From: Membranipora membranacea
Taxonomy: Eukaryota > Bryozoa > Gymnolaemata > Cheilostomatida > Membraniporidae
Reading direction: 5' to 3'
NCBI GenBank assembly: GCA_914767715.1
Contig: OU612065.1
Location: 40,114,001 to 40,178,000, forward strand
DNA: 64,000 nucleotides
The translations under genes were made by a program, and so were the position numbers. The notes under the pieces were generated by a model. That model saw only the letters and a list, made by a program, of their open reading frames with translations, did not search any database and was not told where the DNA came from. Positions 24,121 through 35,822 of the stretch are shown here, in pieces; position 1 is the first letter of the stretch; each line of letters begins with the position of its first letter.

Positions 24121-24165
24121 GTATTAGGAAAGGTGATAGTTATCGGTTATCACCTTGTATTATTA
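24121..24165. repeat. Possible degenerate micro-palindrome
   Basis: Inverted arms aaggtgata / tatcacctt (24130-24138, 24148-24156) are flanked by gtattagga and gtattatta, a 7-of-9 direct repeat. It may be an older member of the same structural class. Confidence 0.35.
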
Positions 24166-24352
24166 AGATTTTCACTAGAGGTGCAAAACAAAAAAAAGGG
24201 GTGAAATCAGCAAAAATGATTGTAAACACCTTTAAATAAGGTTTCCATGAGAAGTGGATCCTAACCAAATGTACGTCAACTCCCAGGGCCTGTAGGCAGC
24301 CTTATTTGGTGAAATTGTTTGCTCGCTGGGCTCCTGTTGTATATCTTAATTG

Positions 24353-24416
24353 TGGCGAAAATCAGAGGACACAACAATTTTGTCGCGTCCTCAGATTTTT
24401 GGCATCTGATTTTCGC
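24353..24416. repeat. Imperfect inverted repeat
   Basis: ggcgaaaatcaga at 24353 is matched by tctgattttcgcc ending at 24416, with further partial pairing inside. It would extrude a hairpin of about 64 nt. No flanking direct repeat is evident. Confidence 0.55.
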
Positions 24417-24437
24417 CCAACATTAATAAACTATCAA

Positions 24438-24580
24438 AAAATCCTGATTATGAAATGGTATAATTCTCATTGTGGAGAATTGTTAATACTTAATCAAAAT
24501 GTAGATTGCTAAATTACCATCGCTAATTGGTAAATTGTGTAATCTCAAAATAGAGATTGTAAATATTGCTATTGTTTGCA
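24438..24580. repeat. 140-bp direct repeat, left member
   Basis: Nearly identical to 25939-26078 apart from one substitution and one 3-bp gap that I noticed. Each member itself contains several short hairpins of the form aattctc..gagaatt. The right member ends exactly where segmental duplication copy 2 begins. Confidence 0.85.
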
Positions 24581-25279
24581 AAAAGGTTATTGACACCTAA
24601 TTACTGTTTTCATACCTGTACTATCTCAAAAAGAGATTTTGTGTACCTCTGTTATTTTGGTTGAGGCGTAATCTAGCATGGATTGATAACGCCTCATTGT
24701 GAAACCAAATGTTTTCTCAAGAAAGCTATTTTATAGCAAAACGGAATGTTATGACTTTGAGTCAGTCATTGGTGTGCTTTGGTGATACTTAATCCAATAA
24801 ACAAATGTTAAATATAAACCTCACAAACATGATTGATTGATGAATTAAAAAAATCAAACTTTTCTAAAGTTATTTTTTAGACTGAAATCAATTCAAAACA
24901 AAGTATCAAGTATCCCATCGCAATTCCAAATTTCAGGGTTGTCTAGCCTTCTACTAGGATATGACAACTCCGACTAATTTACTACGTTTTTTGCCGCAAA
25001 TAATCATGTGACCACTGTCTATTGAGTTGTGGGAATTCTAAAACTACCGGTCCTTTGATTGATTGCCCTGAATCTGAGAACTACCCACCACCACCCCTAT
25101 CTTACCTCCTTCATTACCTTGTTGCTTTATCATTCCCTTTCTTTTTTTAGTTCGAAAGGCAGAAACTTAAGAAGAATGAGTGAGCGGTTCAAATCATCAC
25201 TCCTTCCAAAAACAGATCCGGTCAAGACTTCTCAGTTCAAGAAAATACCGGCATCTTATAAACCGTCAAATCTCAAAGA

Positions 25280-25890
25280 AGATCTCAAAAAGAGGCCAAT
25301 GCCCTGTATGGCTACAAAAAAGATCTCAGAAAGATGTCAATGCCTTGTATGGCTTCAAAAGAAGATCTCGAAAAGAGGTCAATGCCTTGTATGGCTTAAA
25401 AAAAAAATCTCGAAAAGAGGTCAATGTCTTGTGTGGCTTCAATAAGAAGATCTCGAAAAGAGGTCAATGCCTTGTATGGCTCCAAAAAAAGATCTCGAAA
25501 AGAGGTCAATGCCTTGTATAGCTTCAAAAAAAAAGATCTCGAAAAGAGGTCAATGCCTTGTATGGCTTAAAAAAAAAATCTCGAAAAGAGGTCAATGTCT
25601 TGTGTGGCTTCAATAAGAAGATCTCGAAAAGAGGTCAATGCCTTGTATGGCTCCAAAAAAAGATCTCGAAAAGAGGTCAATGCCTTGTATAGCTTCAAAA
25701 AAAAAGATCTCTTGTGTGGCTTCAATAAGAAGATCTCGAAAAGAGGTCAATGCCTTGTATGGCTCCAAAAAAAGATCTCGAAAAGAGGTCAATGCCTTGT
25801 ATGGCTCCAAAAAAAGATCTCGAAAAGAGGTCAATGCCTTGTATAGCTTCAAAAAAAAAGATCTCGAAAAGAGGTCAATGCCTTGTATGG
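25280..25890. repeat. Satellite array, ~42-bp unit, ~15 copies
   Basis: The core aaaagaggtcaatgccttg recurs roughly every 40-43 bp, joined by gatctcg and a variable poly-A run. Variant units (gtgtggcttcaataag and a long A run) recur together about 171 bp apart, so the array expanded in blocks of four units. One unit near 25707 is truncated. Long open frames on both strands follow from the period being near a multiple of 3 and are not evidence of a gene. Confidence 0.9.
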
Positions 25891-25938
25891 TGAAATTGGT
25901 TAAACCATCAAAAACCATTGTAGGGAATGGTTAATACC

Positions 25939-26078
25939 TTATCCTGATTATGAAATGGTATAATTCTCATTGTGGAGAATTGTTAATACTTAATCAAAAT
26001 GTAGATTGCTAAATTACCATCGCTTATTGGTAAATTGTAATCTCAAAATAGAGATTGTAAATATTGCTATTGTTTGCG
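25939..26078. repeat. 140-bp direct repeat, right member
   Basis: Copy of 24438-24580. Its end (attgtttgc) abuts the first base of homology to the TIKI intron, so the satellite plus its flanking repeat sit precisely at the duplication breakpoint. Confidence 0.85.
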
Positions 26079-26111
26079 TACATAAGAGACACGGTTTAGT
26101 TTACTATGTAG

Positions 26112-27040
26112 GTCACAGAGTAGGAAATTATATGTTAATGATGGTGTAAGTGATGATACACATACAGAGAGGTAGGTTCAGTTTATGGCCATCTTGTGGT
26201 CAGGCAGTTACTCTATAAACAGAGTATTTTATTCTTTGAGTGACAATTTTCCTGAGATGCCCTTAACAGTGGCGAAGTCTGCTCAATAACCTTCAAGTAC
26301 GTGAAAAATAGAGTACAGTTTTCTCAATTATGATGTCAGAACTTGGTAGTTCAGCATTCAACTATTTTGACCTAGAATGTAATGAGAAGCTTGTCTTGAC
26401 CTACATTCTATTTTTACAGCAACGCCATAAGGCACAGGGGAGACAAAATCAAGAAGGCAAGTCACAGAAACAGTAAAGAGAAATCATCTAATCCGTATCC
26501 TAACTTCACAAAACTCTGGATTAAGATAGAGGAAACTATGTGAGTAAGAAATTAAAAAGGATGAAGAATTTAAATTATGATATGTAATTGAGATCAGGCA
26601 ATATAATACAACTATACATGACAAGTTGGCTGGGCTCTATATATGGTGGTGCATTATCTTGCGGGGCTTGTCAGTCTGGGGGACACTGAAAGCCTCCCGG
26701 CGGCGGCATTGGTCAGCACTCAAGCCACCAAAGCTCTTAAAATGGTTGATTTTGTTGTTGTTATATTATGAGTCTAAGTCTGAGTCTAAGTACAAGTCTA
26801 ACACAGAGCAAAGAGTTTGTGTTCATACTCCCTCCACAAACTCTGTTCAGTCAATGTTCCCTTTTCATCATTTTCAGGGTCGGAGAGCCTGCTGTTGAGA
26901 AGACAACTACCCTATCAACTCTGATTCCAGTAACCCGACCCATGAACTCTGCTGCATTGCACCTAAATGGCGTCAATGTATTATCAACGATCCTCTGTGC
27001 AATACTGACGGGTCATCTTACTAGTATGCTGACTCCATAA
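26112..27040 (+). pseudogene. TIKI 3' fragment (exons 26112-26171, 26420-26539, 26878-27040)
   Basis: These three exons match TIKI exons 10858-10917, 11157-11276 and 15092-15254 in length (60, 120, 163 nt), phase and splice sites. The reading frame stays open to the TAA. The metalloprotease domain is absent because the duplication began inside an intron, so this is a gene fragment encoding only the basic linker, the TKLWIKIEET block and the hydrophobic tail. Unless a new promoter and start exist it is non-functional. The last intron is 338 bp compared with 3815 bp in copy 1. Confidence 0.88.
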
Positions 27041-28437
27041 TTACCAGCAGCCCATATTTTCATCAAACTCTGTCAGCTTTAGATAATCACATTGTGTAAT
27101 ATTATCCTGTTTATTTTTTCCTACTTTTCCACTAAAAGATAGTAGCTCAGTCTAAAATTTGGTATAGCAATATGCTCAAATTACCTCACTTGGTTGGTCT
27201 TACAATTAGAGAATTTTCTTCCCAAATTACTCACTCAGAATGTGTGTAGTTCAATCAATGCGTGAGCGATTTGGAAAAGAGACACTAATAGGTATCACTC
27301 ATTCAATAGTAAGTGATCAGATAAGCAAGATTTACAGAAAGCCCAAGATAATTAACTCAATTCTAAGTCATTGGTGCTTTATCAAAATATCACAGTTATT
27401 TACAATCTGTACATATGTTGTAGAAATAATAAAGTTATTTTCGAACACCCTCTGAAGTTTAGATAAATATGTATCAAAAAGTGAAAATATGTGAGTAATA
27501 TTAAGATATTAATAGTTGATGTGATCTGTTCAAAAGCTTGTGCAACAATTAAATAAGGAAGCGGTATGGGTCTATAATTCAAATATGTATGAGACAATAT
27601 AACTGCCTTGGCGCTCTTTTGTTGGACTCACTGGCACAGCTTCAGCTACTACCTCACCTCACATTTCTACTATAAAATTACATGATACTCAGCACTGTAC
27701 ACAAATAAAAATGCATTAGTAGGATTCTACACAGCATTTTCAATAGCTTATCTCACATTGATAATGTCTCTGACATAAGGGATTTTTGCTTCAAATAATA
27801 GTTGGTATTATTTTAGGAGTTGTGCTCTTTTCTAGCGGTTAACCACAACTCCAGCTGCTTCACTGAGTCTGATTCCGATACTCGCTATATATCGCGCACA
27901 TCAGTGCACGTTTTAAGATGGCTGACATGTGACCCTCCTAAACAATATTTGCGAGTGATGTACTTATCTCCTCCAGAACTATTTCTGGTGTTGAACTTAA
28001 ATTCTAGCAATAGTCTGGAATCTGTTTCTATTATCGGCGCTATATTAGTCTCATAGTATCAGATCCTATCCTCTCAAACTATCAGAGAACACTTTAACAA
28101 CGAATCTTACTTTGAACACTTCTACGGAGACTACATTCCTTGCCAAAGGATAGGTGTTTAACTTTACCTAGGAGTTAGAAACTGCACTGAACTAGTTATT
28201 GGGCAGAGGCTAACACTGATAAGATTGACAACACGGGATTCCCCCAGGTCCACTGGATACTTCCATTTCATCACATGATCTCGATCAGCCAATCAAATAT
28301 AATCATTCAATCAGATCATGCCATCTTTGTCAACCCATTACTGTATGAGCACTAGACGCTACTGGAGGTGACCTAATATTTTGCTTGGCTTGCAGTCAAA
28401 CCAGAGACAGTAGGTATCTACTGTCTAAGGTCTAAAA
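27041..28437. other. TIKI fragment-caspase intergenic region, copy 2
   Basis: Homologous to 15255-16766. No gene is seen. Conserved islands just before the caspase ATG may include promoter elements. Confidence 0.6.
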
Positions 28438-29307
28438 ATGAATGATAAAGAAATAAGAAAGCATCTGGTAAACCTTGTCGAAAAGTGCAAGAATAATTCG
28501 TCTGCTGAGGTGACAGCTGTTACTAAGTTCTTGAATGACTTGGACCTAGACTCAACCTATCAGGAAGCTCTGCTCCGTACACCACTGAAGAAGAGAGACG
28601 ATGCATTGCAGTATGCGCTGAAAAACAAACAGTATAAACTATTTTTAGCTTTGTTTGCCAGAGTTAATCAGCATACCTACGGCAGTAGGTACAACCTTCT
28701 GCTTGGCGCCTTAAAAGCGAAGACTGACAAGGAAAAGCATTTGATCGCTGTTTTAAATGGATACCTTCGATACAACATGCCGATTGATATCAATACCTTA
28801 CCCGACGAAGCAAGAAAGAAGCTTTATGACGAAAGTTGGGGTTCTGAAGTCATAAAATGCCTCTACAATCAGACTAATTCATTCTTTATTCCACGTGGCC
28901 AAACCAAAGCTAAGATGCAGGCACTCATATACTACAACATTTGTTTGAGGGCAATCACACAAGCCTGTCTGTCAGATACGATGCAAAAGATGAATCAGAG
29001 AGTATTGCATTTGGACTAAAAGAAGGAGGGTTTACAGTGAGATCCCCAAAAGTCGAATGGACTGACGAAGAACTCTTGGTACACATGAAGGAAAGTATCA
29101 GCCAAATCAAAAACGAAACGTCTGTGCTGGTGGTCTGCATAATGAGCCACGGAGGGAATGCCTTCATTTACGACAAAGACGAGAATAAAGTGGAAATAAA
29201 TGCCATCATGCAGGTCTTCGAAGAGCTACCAGATTACGTCCCAGTTGTAAGTTATTGTTTTATGCGTTATCACAGCCGATTTTTTGTTCGATGGCTTTAG
29301 TTTAAGT

Positions 29308-30120
29308 GATCCTCCCAACAAAGTTTAGATCATTTGGAAGCTTTGTCCATTTGTTGCATACATTGGCCTGCTATTAACTTGGATGTTTGTAGCTTAGCTT
29401 TTAAGCAAGACATGTATAGCTGGCTAAATCGAGTTGAAAGGCTTTCGGTTTAAAGGTATAGAACTACCTAAGCTTGTTGAACAACTCATGAAAGCTATGA
29501 AGTTGGCTCAAAGATCTCTGAAGCATAAGTACTTTTATTCTCGGTATAAGCAAACCTAGTGTGATAGCATGCAGACCAAATGAACTATGGAATGGCACTA
29601 TTCCCCCTTTTTTCCGCTGGTTACAAAATATCTAGGGGCCAGCACATAAATCCACGATAGCATAAGCATAAGTGCTGTTTATTCTCTTTACAAGCGAACA
29701 TAGCGTTATAGCATGCAGAGTGCTAAGGTTTCACCGCTTAGGTGAACTTCCTAACAAAGTTTAAATCATTTGGAAGATTTGTCCAATTGTTGTATTCATT
29801 GACCAGCGGTGAATTTGGATTTTTGTAGCTAAACTGTTAAGCGAGACCTGAATAGCTTGCTAAACACTAAAATAAATTGAGTTGGAAGGCTTTCGGTTCA
29901 AAGGTAGAGCTACCTAAGCTTAACAAAACAACTCATGAAAGCTACGAAGCGGGCGCAAAGATCTCTGTAGAATAAGTGCTGTGTATTCCCTTCACAAACA
30001 AACCTAGTGTTATAGCTTGCAGAGCCCTACAGGTTTGCTCGTTACCAAATGAACTATGGAATGGCACTGTTTCCCTTTTTTTCCGCTGGTTACAAAAATA
30101 TCTAGGGGAATGCTCATAAA
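29308..30120. repeat. Tandem duplication, ~430-bp unit, two copies
   Basis: About 29308-29740 and 29741-30120 align along their length. Shared landmarks are caaagttta.atcatttgga, ggctttcggtt, actcatgaaagcta, aactatggaatggcac and ttccgctggttacaaa. It lies in the caspase copy 2 intron and is non-coding. Confidence 0.85.
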
Positions 30121-31454
30121 TTCTTGATTTATTCCTATGTAACTGGTATTGGCTTCATTGTGTATGTCTCCCAACTATCCTGATAAAGTGTTAAGCCATA
30201 CTTTAAAACATGAAAGAATTGATGGTGTTTAAAAGGTTGCTAGGTACAATAGCTTGCCACGTACTTTAGCTTGCCGTGTGCAAAAATGGTGCAAAAGTTT
30301 TCCATGTCCTACACAAATGGTTTTGTACCATGCAATCGCCACTAACCATGTATATTTAAAAGGGCTTCTGTAGGAAAATTTTATCGTTACTGGCCAGCTC
30401 CCATAAGTGGCTGACTTTGACTGCTTTTTATGGCAACATTTTCCAGCGTTTATGGAATTTTATGCTTATTGCAAGATGTTTGTATTCCTTGCAGGAGTAC
30501 ATCATTAAGAAACAATCGTACATGAAATAAATTATTGCATGAAATGACGTTTGAGAAACTAATTCTGGGCACAAATGGCAGCTATAGTGAACAATTTTCG
30601 CCGTTGATGCAAACTGTGGCGTTTAGCTTAAGGTTTTCATGCGGACGTATATATTTGCTTTGCCAAGATAGGTCATCATCACAAAACCAGTCCAAAGGCT
30701 GAAAAACCAGATAAATGTTTTTGAGTCAGGTTGATTGCTGACAGCATTGGACCCCAGATCCAAAAAATTTGCTAACTGCATTGAGTGTTGAGATGTATTG
30801 AAAGACACAATTACAGGATGCTTTTGTATACTGGGAAAATCTTAATTTTTACTTGTCAAGTTTGTGAATTGTACTCCATATGTAAGTATATTGTTTTAGA
30901 CTTTGACAGCCGGTGATTCGAATGATCCCGGTTTTTTGGGTCAGTACAGATTCCAGGTAAAGTGCATATGAGCATAAAATATCTGGTCCTTTCCTGGTAT
31001 CATGATTTTTATCAAGCCTTAACAATCGATGTTAAAATTTGAATTATTGTGCAAGGTACCCCAACAGTGAACTGATATGAGGATGAAGGGGAAAGGTCAG
31101 AATCGCTGGCATCTTTATAAAAACAGAGTGAGCTTGTGATGTCCTCACTACGAAACCATCGTAGCAATGTGGATAGTAATTTTACAAATTGTTTTTAAGT
31201 GCGTGTGTGCTTTGGAAATCTGATTTCATTCATTACATGCGATTGAAAAGCTGGGCATAGGATTTCATGCACAGACCTGGTCTTTTTAATTTTCCCAGTT
31301 ACAAGGGAGCACAACTACAGATTTGAAATCCCTATTGTTTAAAATTTGGTCTGGGTAACAACTGTATTGTACACATATTACTGCCTTCCCTGTTTATTTG
31401 ACAGAAGTGCAAATATACCTTTGTGATAAGATGGAATATAGCTGATTTGTAATT
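30121..31454. other. Caspase copy 2 intron, unassigned part
   Basis: About 1.3 kb of AT-rich sequence in which I recognise no gene or repeat family. Confidence 0.5.
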
Positions 31455-31907
31455 TCTGATGGAAACAGACTCCTCTGGATCGATTGGCTATGGAGCCGTA
31501 CTGGGGCCTGAATGGTTTGATGGTACTTGGGATGACGCCTAGTGGACCTCTCAGAACATAGTGCTATTGGAGCCGTACCCTATCTTTGTGGCCCTACACA
31601 TCTCGAGACGCCAGATAAGTGATAGTTGCTTGCTTATAAAAACTGATAATTTGGCTTTAGTGTCCATTCTGACTAAGTTCTACTCACTCTACTCACGCTG
31701 ATAAACCATCTCTTAAACTGTGCATTTCAATCCTGATGACTCGCAATATAGTAGTCATGATGGAATACATCCGTAGTGAGGATAACATTATCCCAGATAG
31801 ACTCTCATGTGGGCAGGACTGCTCAGTTTGGCTTAACACCAACACACGCCGCTACGTGCCAGACACTATATGTCAAAAACATATCAAAGGAGAGTTGATT
31901 AGGTATT

Positions 31908-31939
<32 letters not shown>

Positions 31940-32925
31940 AATAATATTGAACTATTAAGTAATAAATCATGGTTGAAGAGAATTATTTTTTGTGGGTGTA
32001 TTAACCAAGTCAAAAAAGTACCTGGTTTTTTTTGCAGAAATTTGAGCCCTAGAACAGGAGACTGGCTGTATGATTATGGCTTCCATTAGTGACAGCACTA
32101 GACGAGCCTAAAACAGAGTCTTGGGCCGACTAGAGGAGTTCTGTGGCAGACACAATTCCCCAGATAAGTTTAGTTCTCGCACTATCGAACTATTTGTAAT
32201 ACAGCAGAGAAACTCTGGCCTGGGAGATAAGGCCCTAAGATCTAGCCTCCCGCTATTTGGTTTTATTGCAAAGCAAACAATTTGGCCTTAAACTTTGATT
32301 CACCGAGGCTGCAATTAATACTCCGAGGAGTGTCTAATACCCAGAACCCTAGGACCAGGCCGAACATGGCTTTCTGTCTGTAACTTTTGACAAAAATTTG
32401 TAACAGCGCTCATAATCTACTGCATGGGCAGATTTCAACCACTGTCGGTGCACTGTTTACCCTATGTTTTTATGACTTCTGAAACCTAGTGAGGCATGTC
32501 ATGCGCCTTCGTCACCTTCCCATCAGTTACGCAGAAAATATATAGTTGTATACTCAAAATCTTTGATCATACATTTTAAATCTTTTAAACATTCCAGCAT
32601 CCCTGTATCAGTGAAAGTCTACGCCTTTAATGAAAAGGCCATCTGCCCCGTTCGAAATTGGAAGAGGTACCTTAAAAAACATGCCTTGAATTCAGAGGAC
32701 CCGTTATTTGATTTGTCTGCCTCCACCTTCCAAATTATCTACGTCGGTGCCTTTTGCATTGTGGAGCCACTGAGCATTTTACGCTCATGGCTTTCAACGT
32801 GGTAGTGCTAGTTTCTATTCCTCGATTGGCATGGCTGATGCAACCCTTTGTGCCAAAGGAGGCTGGAAATCAACTGCTTCTTACATTATGTGAAGCCAAA
32901 TGTAAACTAATACAGATATTGGGGA
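31455..32925 (+). mobile_element. DIRS-like retroelement fragment (RNase H + tyrosine recombinase), decayed
   Basis: Pieces in several frames, in order. At 31466-31560 is an RNase H start (TDSSGSIGYGAVLG) interrupted by a stop. At 31736-31835 are the YIRSEDNIIPDRLS residues that end the RNase H of DIRS elements. At about 32580-32740 is the tyrosine-recombinase segment with ICPVRNWKRYL and DPLF. At about 32780-32895 is HGFQRGSASF followed by GGWKSTASY, corresponding to the catalytic H-x-x-R and the trailing H/W position. DIRS elements use reverse transcriptase plus a tyrosine recombinase instead of an integrase. Frameshifts and stops make this a dead remnant, and its RT and ends were not found. 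A 30-nt poly-C run (31909-31938) interrupts it. Confidence 0.65.
31909..31938 (+). repeat. Poly-C tract (30 nt)
   Basis: Uninterrupted run of C, rare in such AT-rich DNA. Its exact length may be a sequencing estimate. Confidence 0.9.
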
Positions 32926-33611
32926 AAAATCAACGGCAATTTCTTGTATTTTCAAAACAATAAACAGCCTTAAGATTTTATGGCGAAATTTTTCCCCTTT
33001 TTCTGGCCCTTGTACCACGGATTTAGACTGATCATCCTCACGATTTCTGTTTGCGTTTGGAGACTAATCTTGGCGCGTATGACTAACCATCACCCAAAAT
33101 TCAAACGGTCACAGCTGGGGTGAAACGGCATTCACCAACCCGTCGTCGTCCTATTCTTCGCCAAACTTTTATTGCCATGAATGAAATTTGTTCTTTATAC
33201 CTGAAGTCTATTTCACGCATTGCGTAAATAAAAGTATAAAGCAATTTGTAAAGTTGCAGCCATTTGATTGTGTAGCAATAATTGACATGAGAAAAAAAGA
33301 GGTTTTTTTAAAACTACCATTGGAATCACGGTCAGTGTTAATGTGAGTTATGTAAACTAGACACTAAGATTGCGTTGAACCACCTGAATGACCTTGATAT
33401 GACCCAATCTAACCCTGACTGACCAATATGAAGGGGGTCGAGTCATGTATCTGAGTTTAAATTATTTGATAATTGATTAGGTGACTACATGAAGTACCTA
33501 TTGGGTAATAACTCCACTACATTAAAATACTGGTCTACAATTTATTTATTATCTCACTATTGTCAATTTTTAAAATGTTTATCTACAAACTGTTTTAAAA
33601 TTGTTTTGCAG

Positions 33612-33731
33612 GCAGTGAAAGAAGAAACATTTTTAGAAAAACAAAGAAAACAAGTAATTAATACTGATCGAAAAAGATTATATCGAGCAAGTTTAGTTGT
33701 TGAGCGTAACTGTGATGTTATCTTTGCCTTG
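33612..33731 (+). other. Exon-like open segment, unidentified
   Basis: A 120-nt open stretch lies between a good acceptor (ttttgcag) and donor (gtgagt). It encodes a charged peptide beginning AVKEETFLEKQRKQ and ending VIFAL. No partner exon was recognised. Given its surroundings it may belong to a transposon gene; chance is also possible. Confidence 0.3.
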
Positions 33732-33770
33732 GTGAGTTTCAACATATTAAAGCAGGAATGAAAGATGTAT

Positions 33771-34213
33771 TTGTGTTACAGTCTCAGAAAGCAGGGATAA
33801 GTAGGGATCACCAATTGGATATATGAGAGGTTAAAGTTTGAAAACTTATTTTTTATTTCAGTTTCCTAATTTCTAGGAAACCAGCTACTAGAACCAATAA
33901 GATGTGACCTTTCAGAATCTGCAATCAGATTGGTTTAAATATGAACAGAAGCCATTCTATTATTGGCTAGTTTGATCGGCTGAATGATAGTTTGTCTGAC
34001 AAATTGAAAACTCTGAAGCTCTTTTTCTCAGATAGACTATATGGTACATTTCGCCGAAGGGCCCTACACCTTTTGGCTCTAATTTCAAATCAGCTTGAGC
34101 AAGGAATTCATACTCATACTTTGTTAGAAAGCTCACAAAATTCTGTACAAGATGGAAGAAGAATCTCAATTTTTTTGGTTTCCTACTTATCCCTGCTTTC
34201 TGAGACTGTGACA
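33771..34213. mobile_element. MITE with ~34-bp terminal inverted repeats
   Basis: The left end, containing gtctcagaaagcagggataa, is repeated inverted at the right end near 34180-34210, ending in a near-match of tgtgttacag. Total length is about 440 bp with no coding capacity. I cannot define the target duplication reliably; the flanks are T-rich. Confidence 0.7.
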
Positions 34214-34424
34214 CATTTTTTTATTACATTGGAATGCTCACAATGTGTGTGGCAATATGGGGACCTTATGAGCACCATAAAGGATTTAAACAGTTTGTGG
34301 GGGTGTTCCCAGAGCTTATATCTCCTGTCAAAAGTGGAAGGAAACGAATAACATCATCGGAGAAAGTTGTATTGTATACTGATGTCGGTTGAGGTGATGC
34401 TGCTTACACAATGAGCTCTCTATG

Positions 34425-34497
34425 GATTTGTCCTAGAACAAGTTTGGTTCCCTTTTGAAATATCACTGGGGGAACAAACTTGTTCCAGATTTGTCCT
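34425..34497. repeat. Micro-palindromic insertion with 10-bp direct repeats (4)
   Basis: Arms 34436-34452 and 34470-34485 pair with a single one-base bulge (gaacaagtttg..ttccc) round a 17-nt loop. gatttgtcct occurs directly on both sides at 34425-34434 and 34488-34497. The implied insertion is 53 bp. The repeat is 10 bp as read; the outer base could be chance. Confidence 0.75.
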
Positions 34498-34999
34498 CAG
34501 CCCACACAAACTGGGTTACGGAAATAAAATTTAATCATGAATTATCACATTGAGGTATATTTAATATACATAATCAATAAGCCCCCTCATCAGATTCATG
34601 CCATAGCACCTTATCATTACTGTGTTCCAAGTTTACATGTACCTATACCTTATGAAATGAGATATAAATTGGGGCTCCCTGATTCTTTTTACAGAAGATT
34701 TAAGATTGGAGTTTTAAAGATGAAGAAAAGATTGAGTCAGCTTGAATGAAACCCAAGCGAAGACTTCCCCATTTCAAGGGAAAGTTGAAGAGAAGATCAC
34801 CTTCATTTACTATTAAACCAGATTTTGGTTAAGTTTTATGTTCAGTCAATTGGTTGTTTTAAAGTAGTGATTTTGAAGATGACAGTTTTATAATTGAGGA
34901 TTGCTCTATTTTCCTACGAAGAAATAGCTAAGACAGCATTGTGTAGGGAGGCCCATCATTATCTAGCACTTGATCCACTGCTGTTATTCAGATTTTTTT

Positions 35000-35822
35000 T
35001 TAAACATTTATTGACAAGCAAGCATCTTCTGCTTTGATGGAGATAGCTTGCATTTGGTCTTGGTACGATGTTGATGAGAGTGGTGATGGGAGATTTAGAT
35101 ATGCTGCTAGAGCAGTTGTTTCAGCGTGATGTCCTCCTATCGACGTTACGGCAGCAGTAAATCTCCGGTTTACAGAATATGTCCGCTTCGCATCTATCAA
35201 AACAGATATTAGGAAATAGATAGTACTAGCAGCAATATGCGGGGAGTAAATACGTAGTATACACCTAGTAGCAGCACACTTACTACAGGAGTACAGTGCA
35301 CTTACTTAGTACAGTGTACTTATTTAGAACAGTGTACTTACTTAGTAGTACACTTGCAGTTTACAGTTCTTGTTTGAGAACTAGAACTAGTTTATCACAA
35401 GCAAGAATACCAGACATACCTGCGTGAGTGAGTCTTTTGCTGAGTTCTAGGGACTGAGAGAAACTGCAGCTAGTACATCTAAACTCTAACTTCTGTGCTA
35501 GTCCTCCAAGGTTACATATCTGTACATGAAGTCCTGAATCACATTCTGAGCAGTGCATATGTTCAGAAAGAAAAGGAACTAGCAAGTCCATATTCACCAA
35601 ACTATTTCCTAGTGTATCTGTTTCAGAGTGAGACTGAGAGCGATTGTTGTTGTCATTACTGATTGACTCAAGATGTTTACAGAGTTTTTTGGCACTGGAA
35701 CTGTGACCAACAGATTCCTGTGGTACACTCTCTGTACATTCAGCTGCCTTTCTTTTCATATTCTCCTTGTTAGGATTTCTTTTCTTAGATCTGCTTTGAT
35801 TTCTTTTTGTTTTATCACCCAT
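35000..35822 (-). pseudogene. Mutator-like transposase N-terminal fragment (2 exons)
   Basis: Exon 35822-35420 starts MGDKTKRNQSRSKKRN, a basic N terminus. It carries a cysteine cluster (MHCSECDSGLH ... FRCTSCSFSQSLE) and ends at donor GTATGT in phase 1. It joins in frame to 35193-35000 (YSVNRRFTAAVTSIGGH..LNLPSP), which runs into a stop. Order and motifs match the N-terminal zinc-binding part of the Mutator-like transposases that carry YqaJ domains in many invertebrates. The DDE core and YqaJ part are absent here, while 12452-14864 has only the C-terminal half, so the two are separate truncated copies. It lies antisense in the caspase copy 2 intron. Confidence 0.62.

Larger units (their letters stand above)
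22351..25279. other. Spacer between the two duplicated blocks
   Basis: No gene recognised. It contains a micro-palindrome (22997-23049), a degenerate one (24121-24165), an inverted repeat at 24353-24416 and the first member of a 140-bp direct repeat (24438-24580). Confidence 0.55.

Noticed and set aside
25059-25934. Overlapping repeat-protein ORFs on both strands (KKISKRGQCLVW-like)
   Set aside because: By-product of the near-42-bp satellite; open in several frames at once, with no splice or start context.
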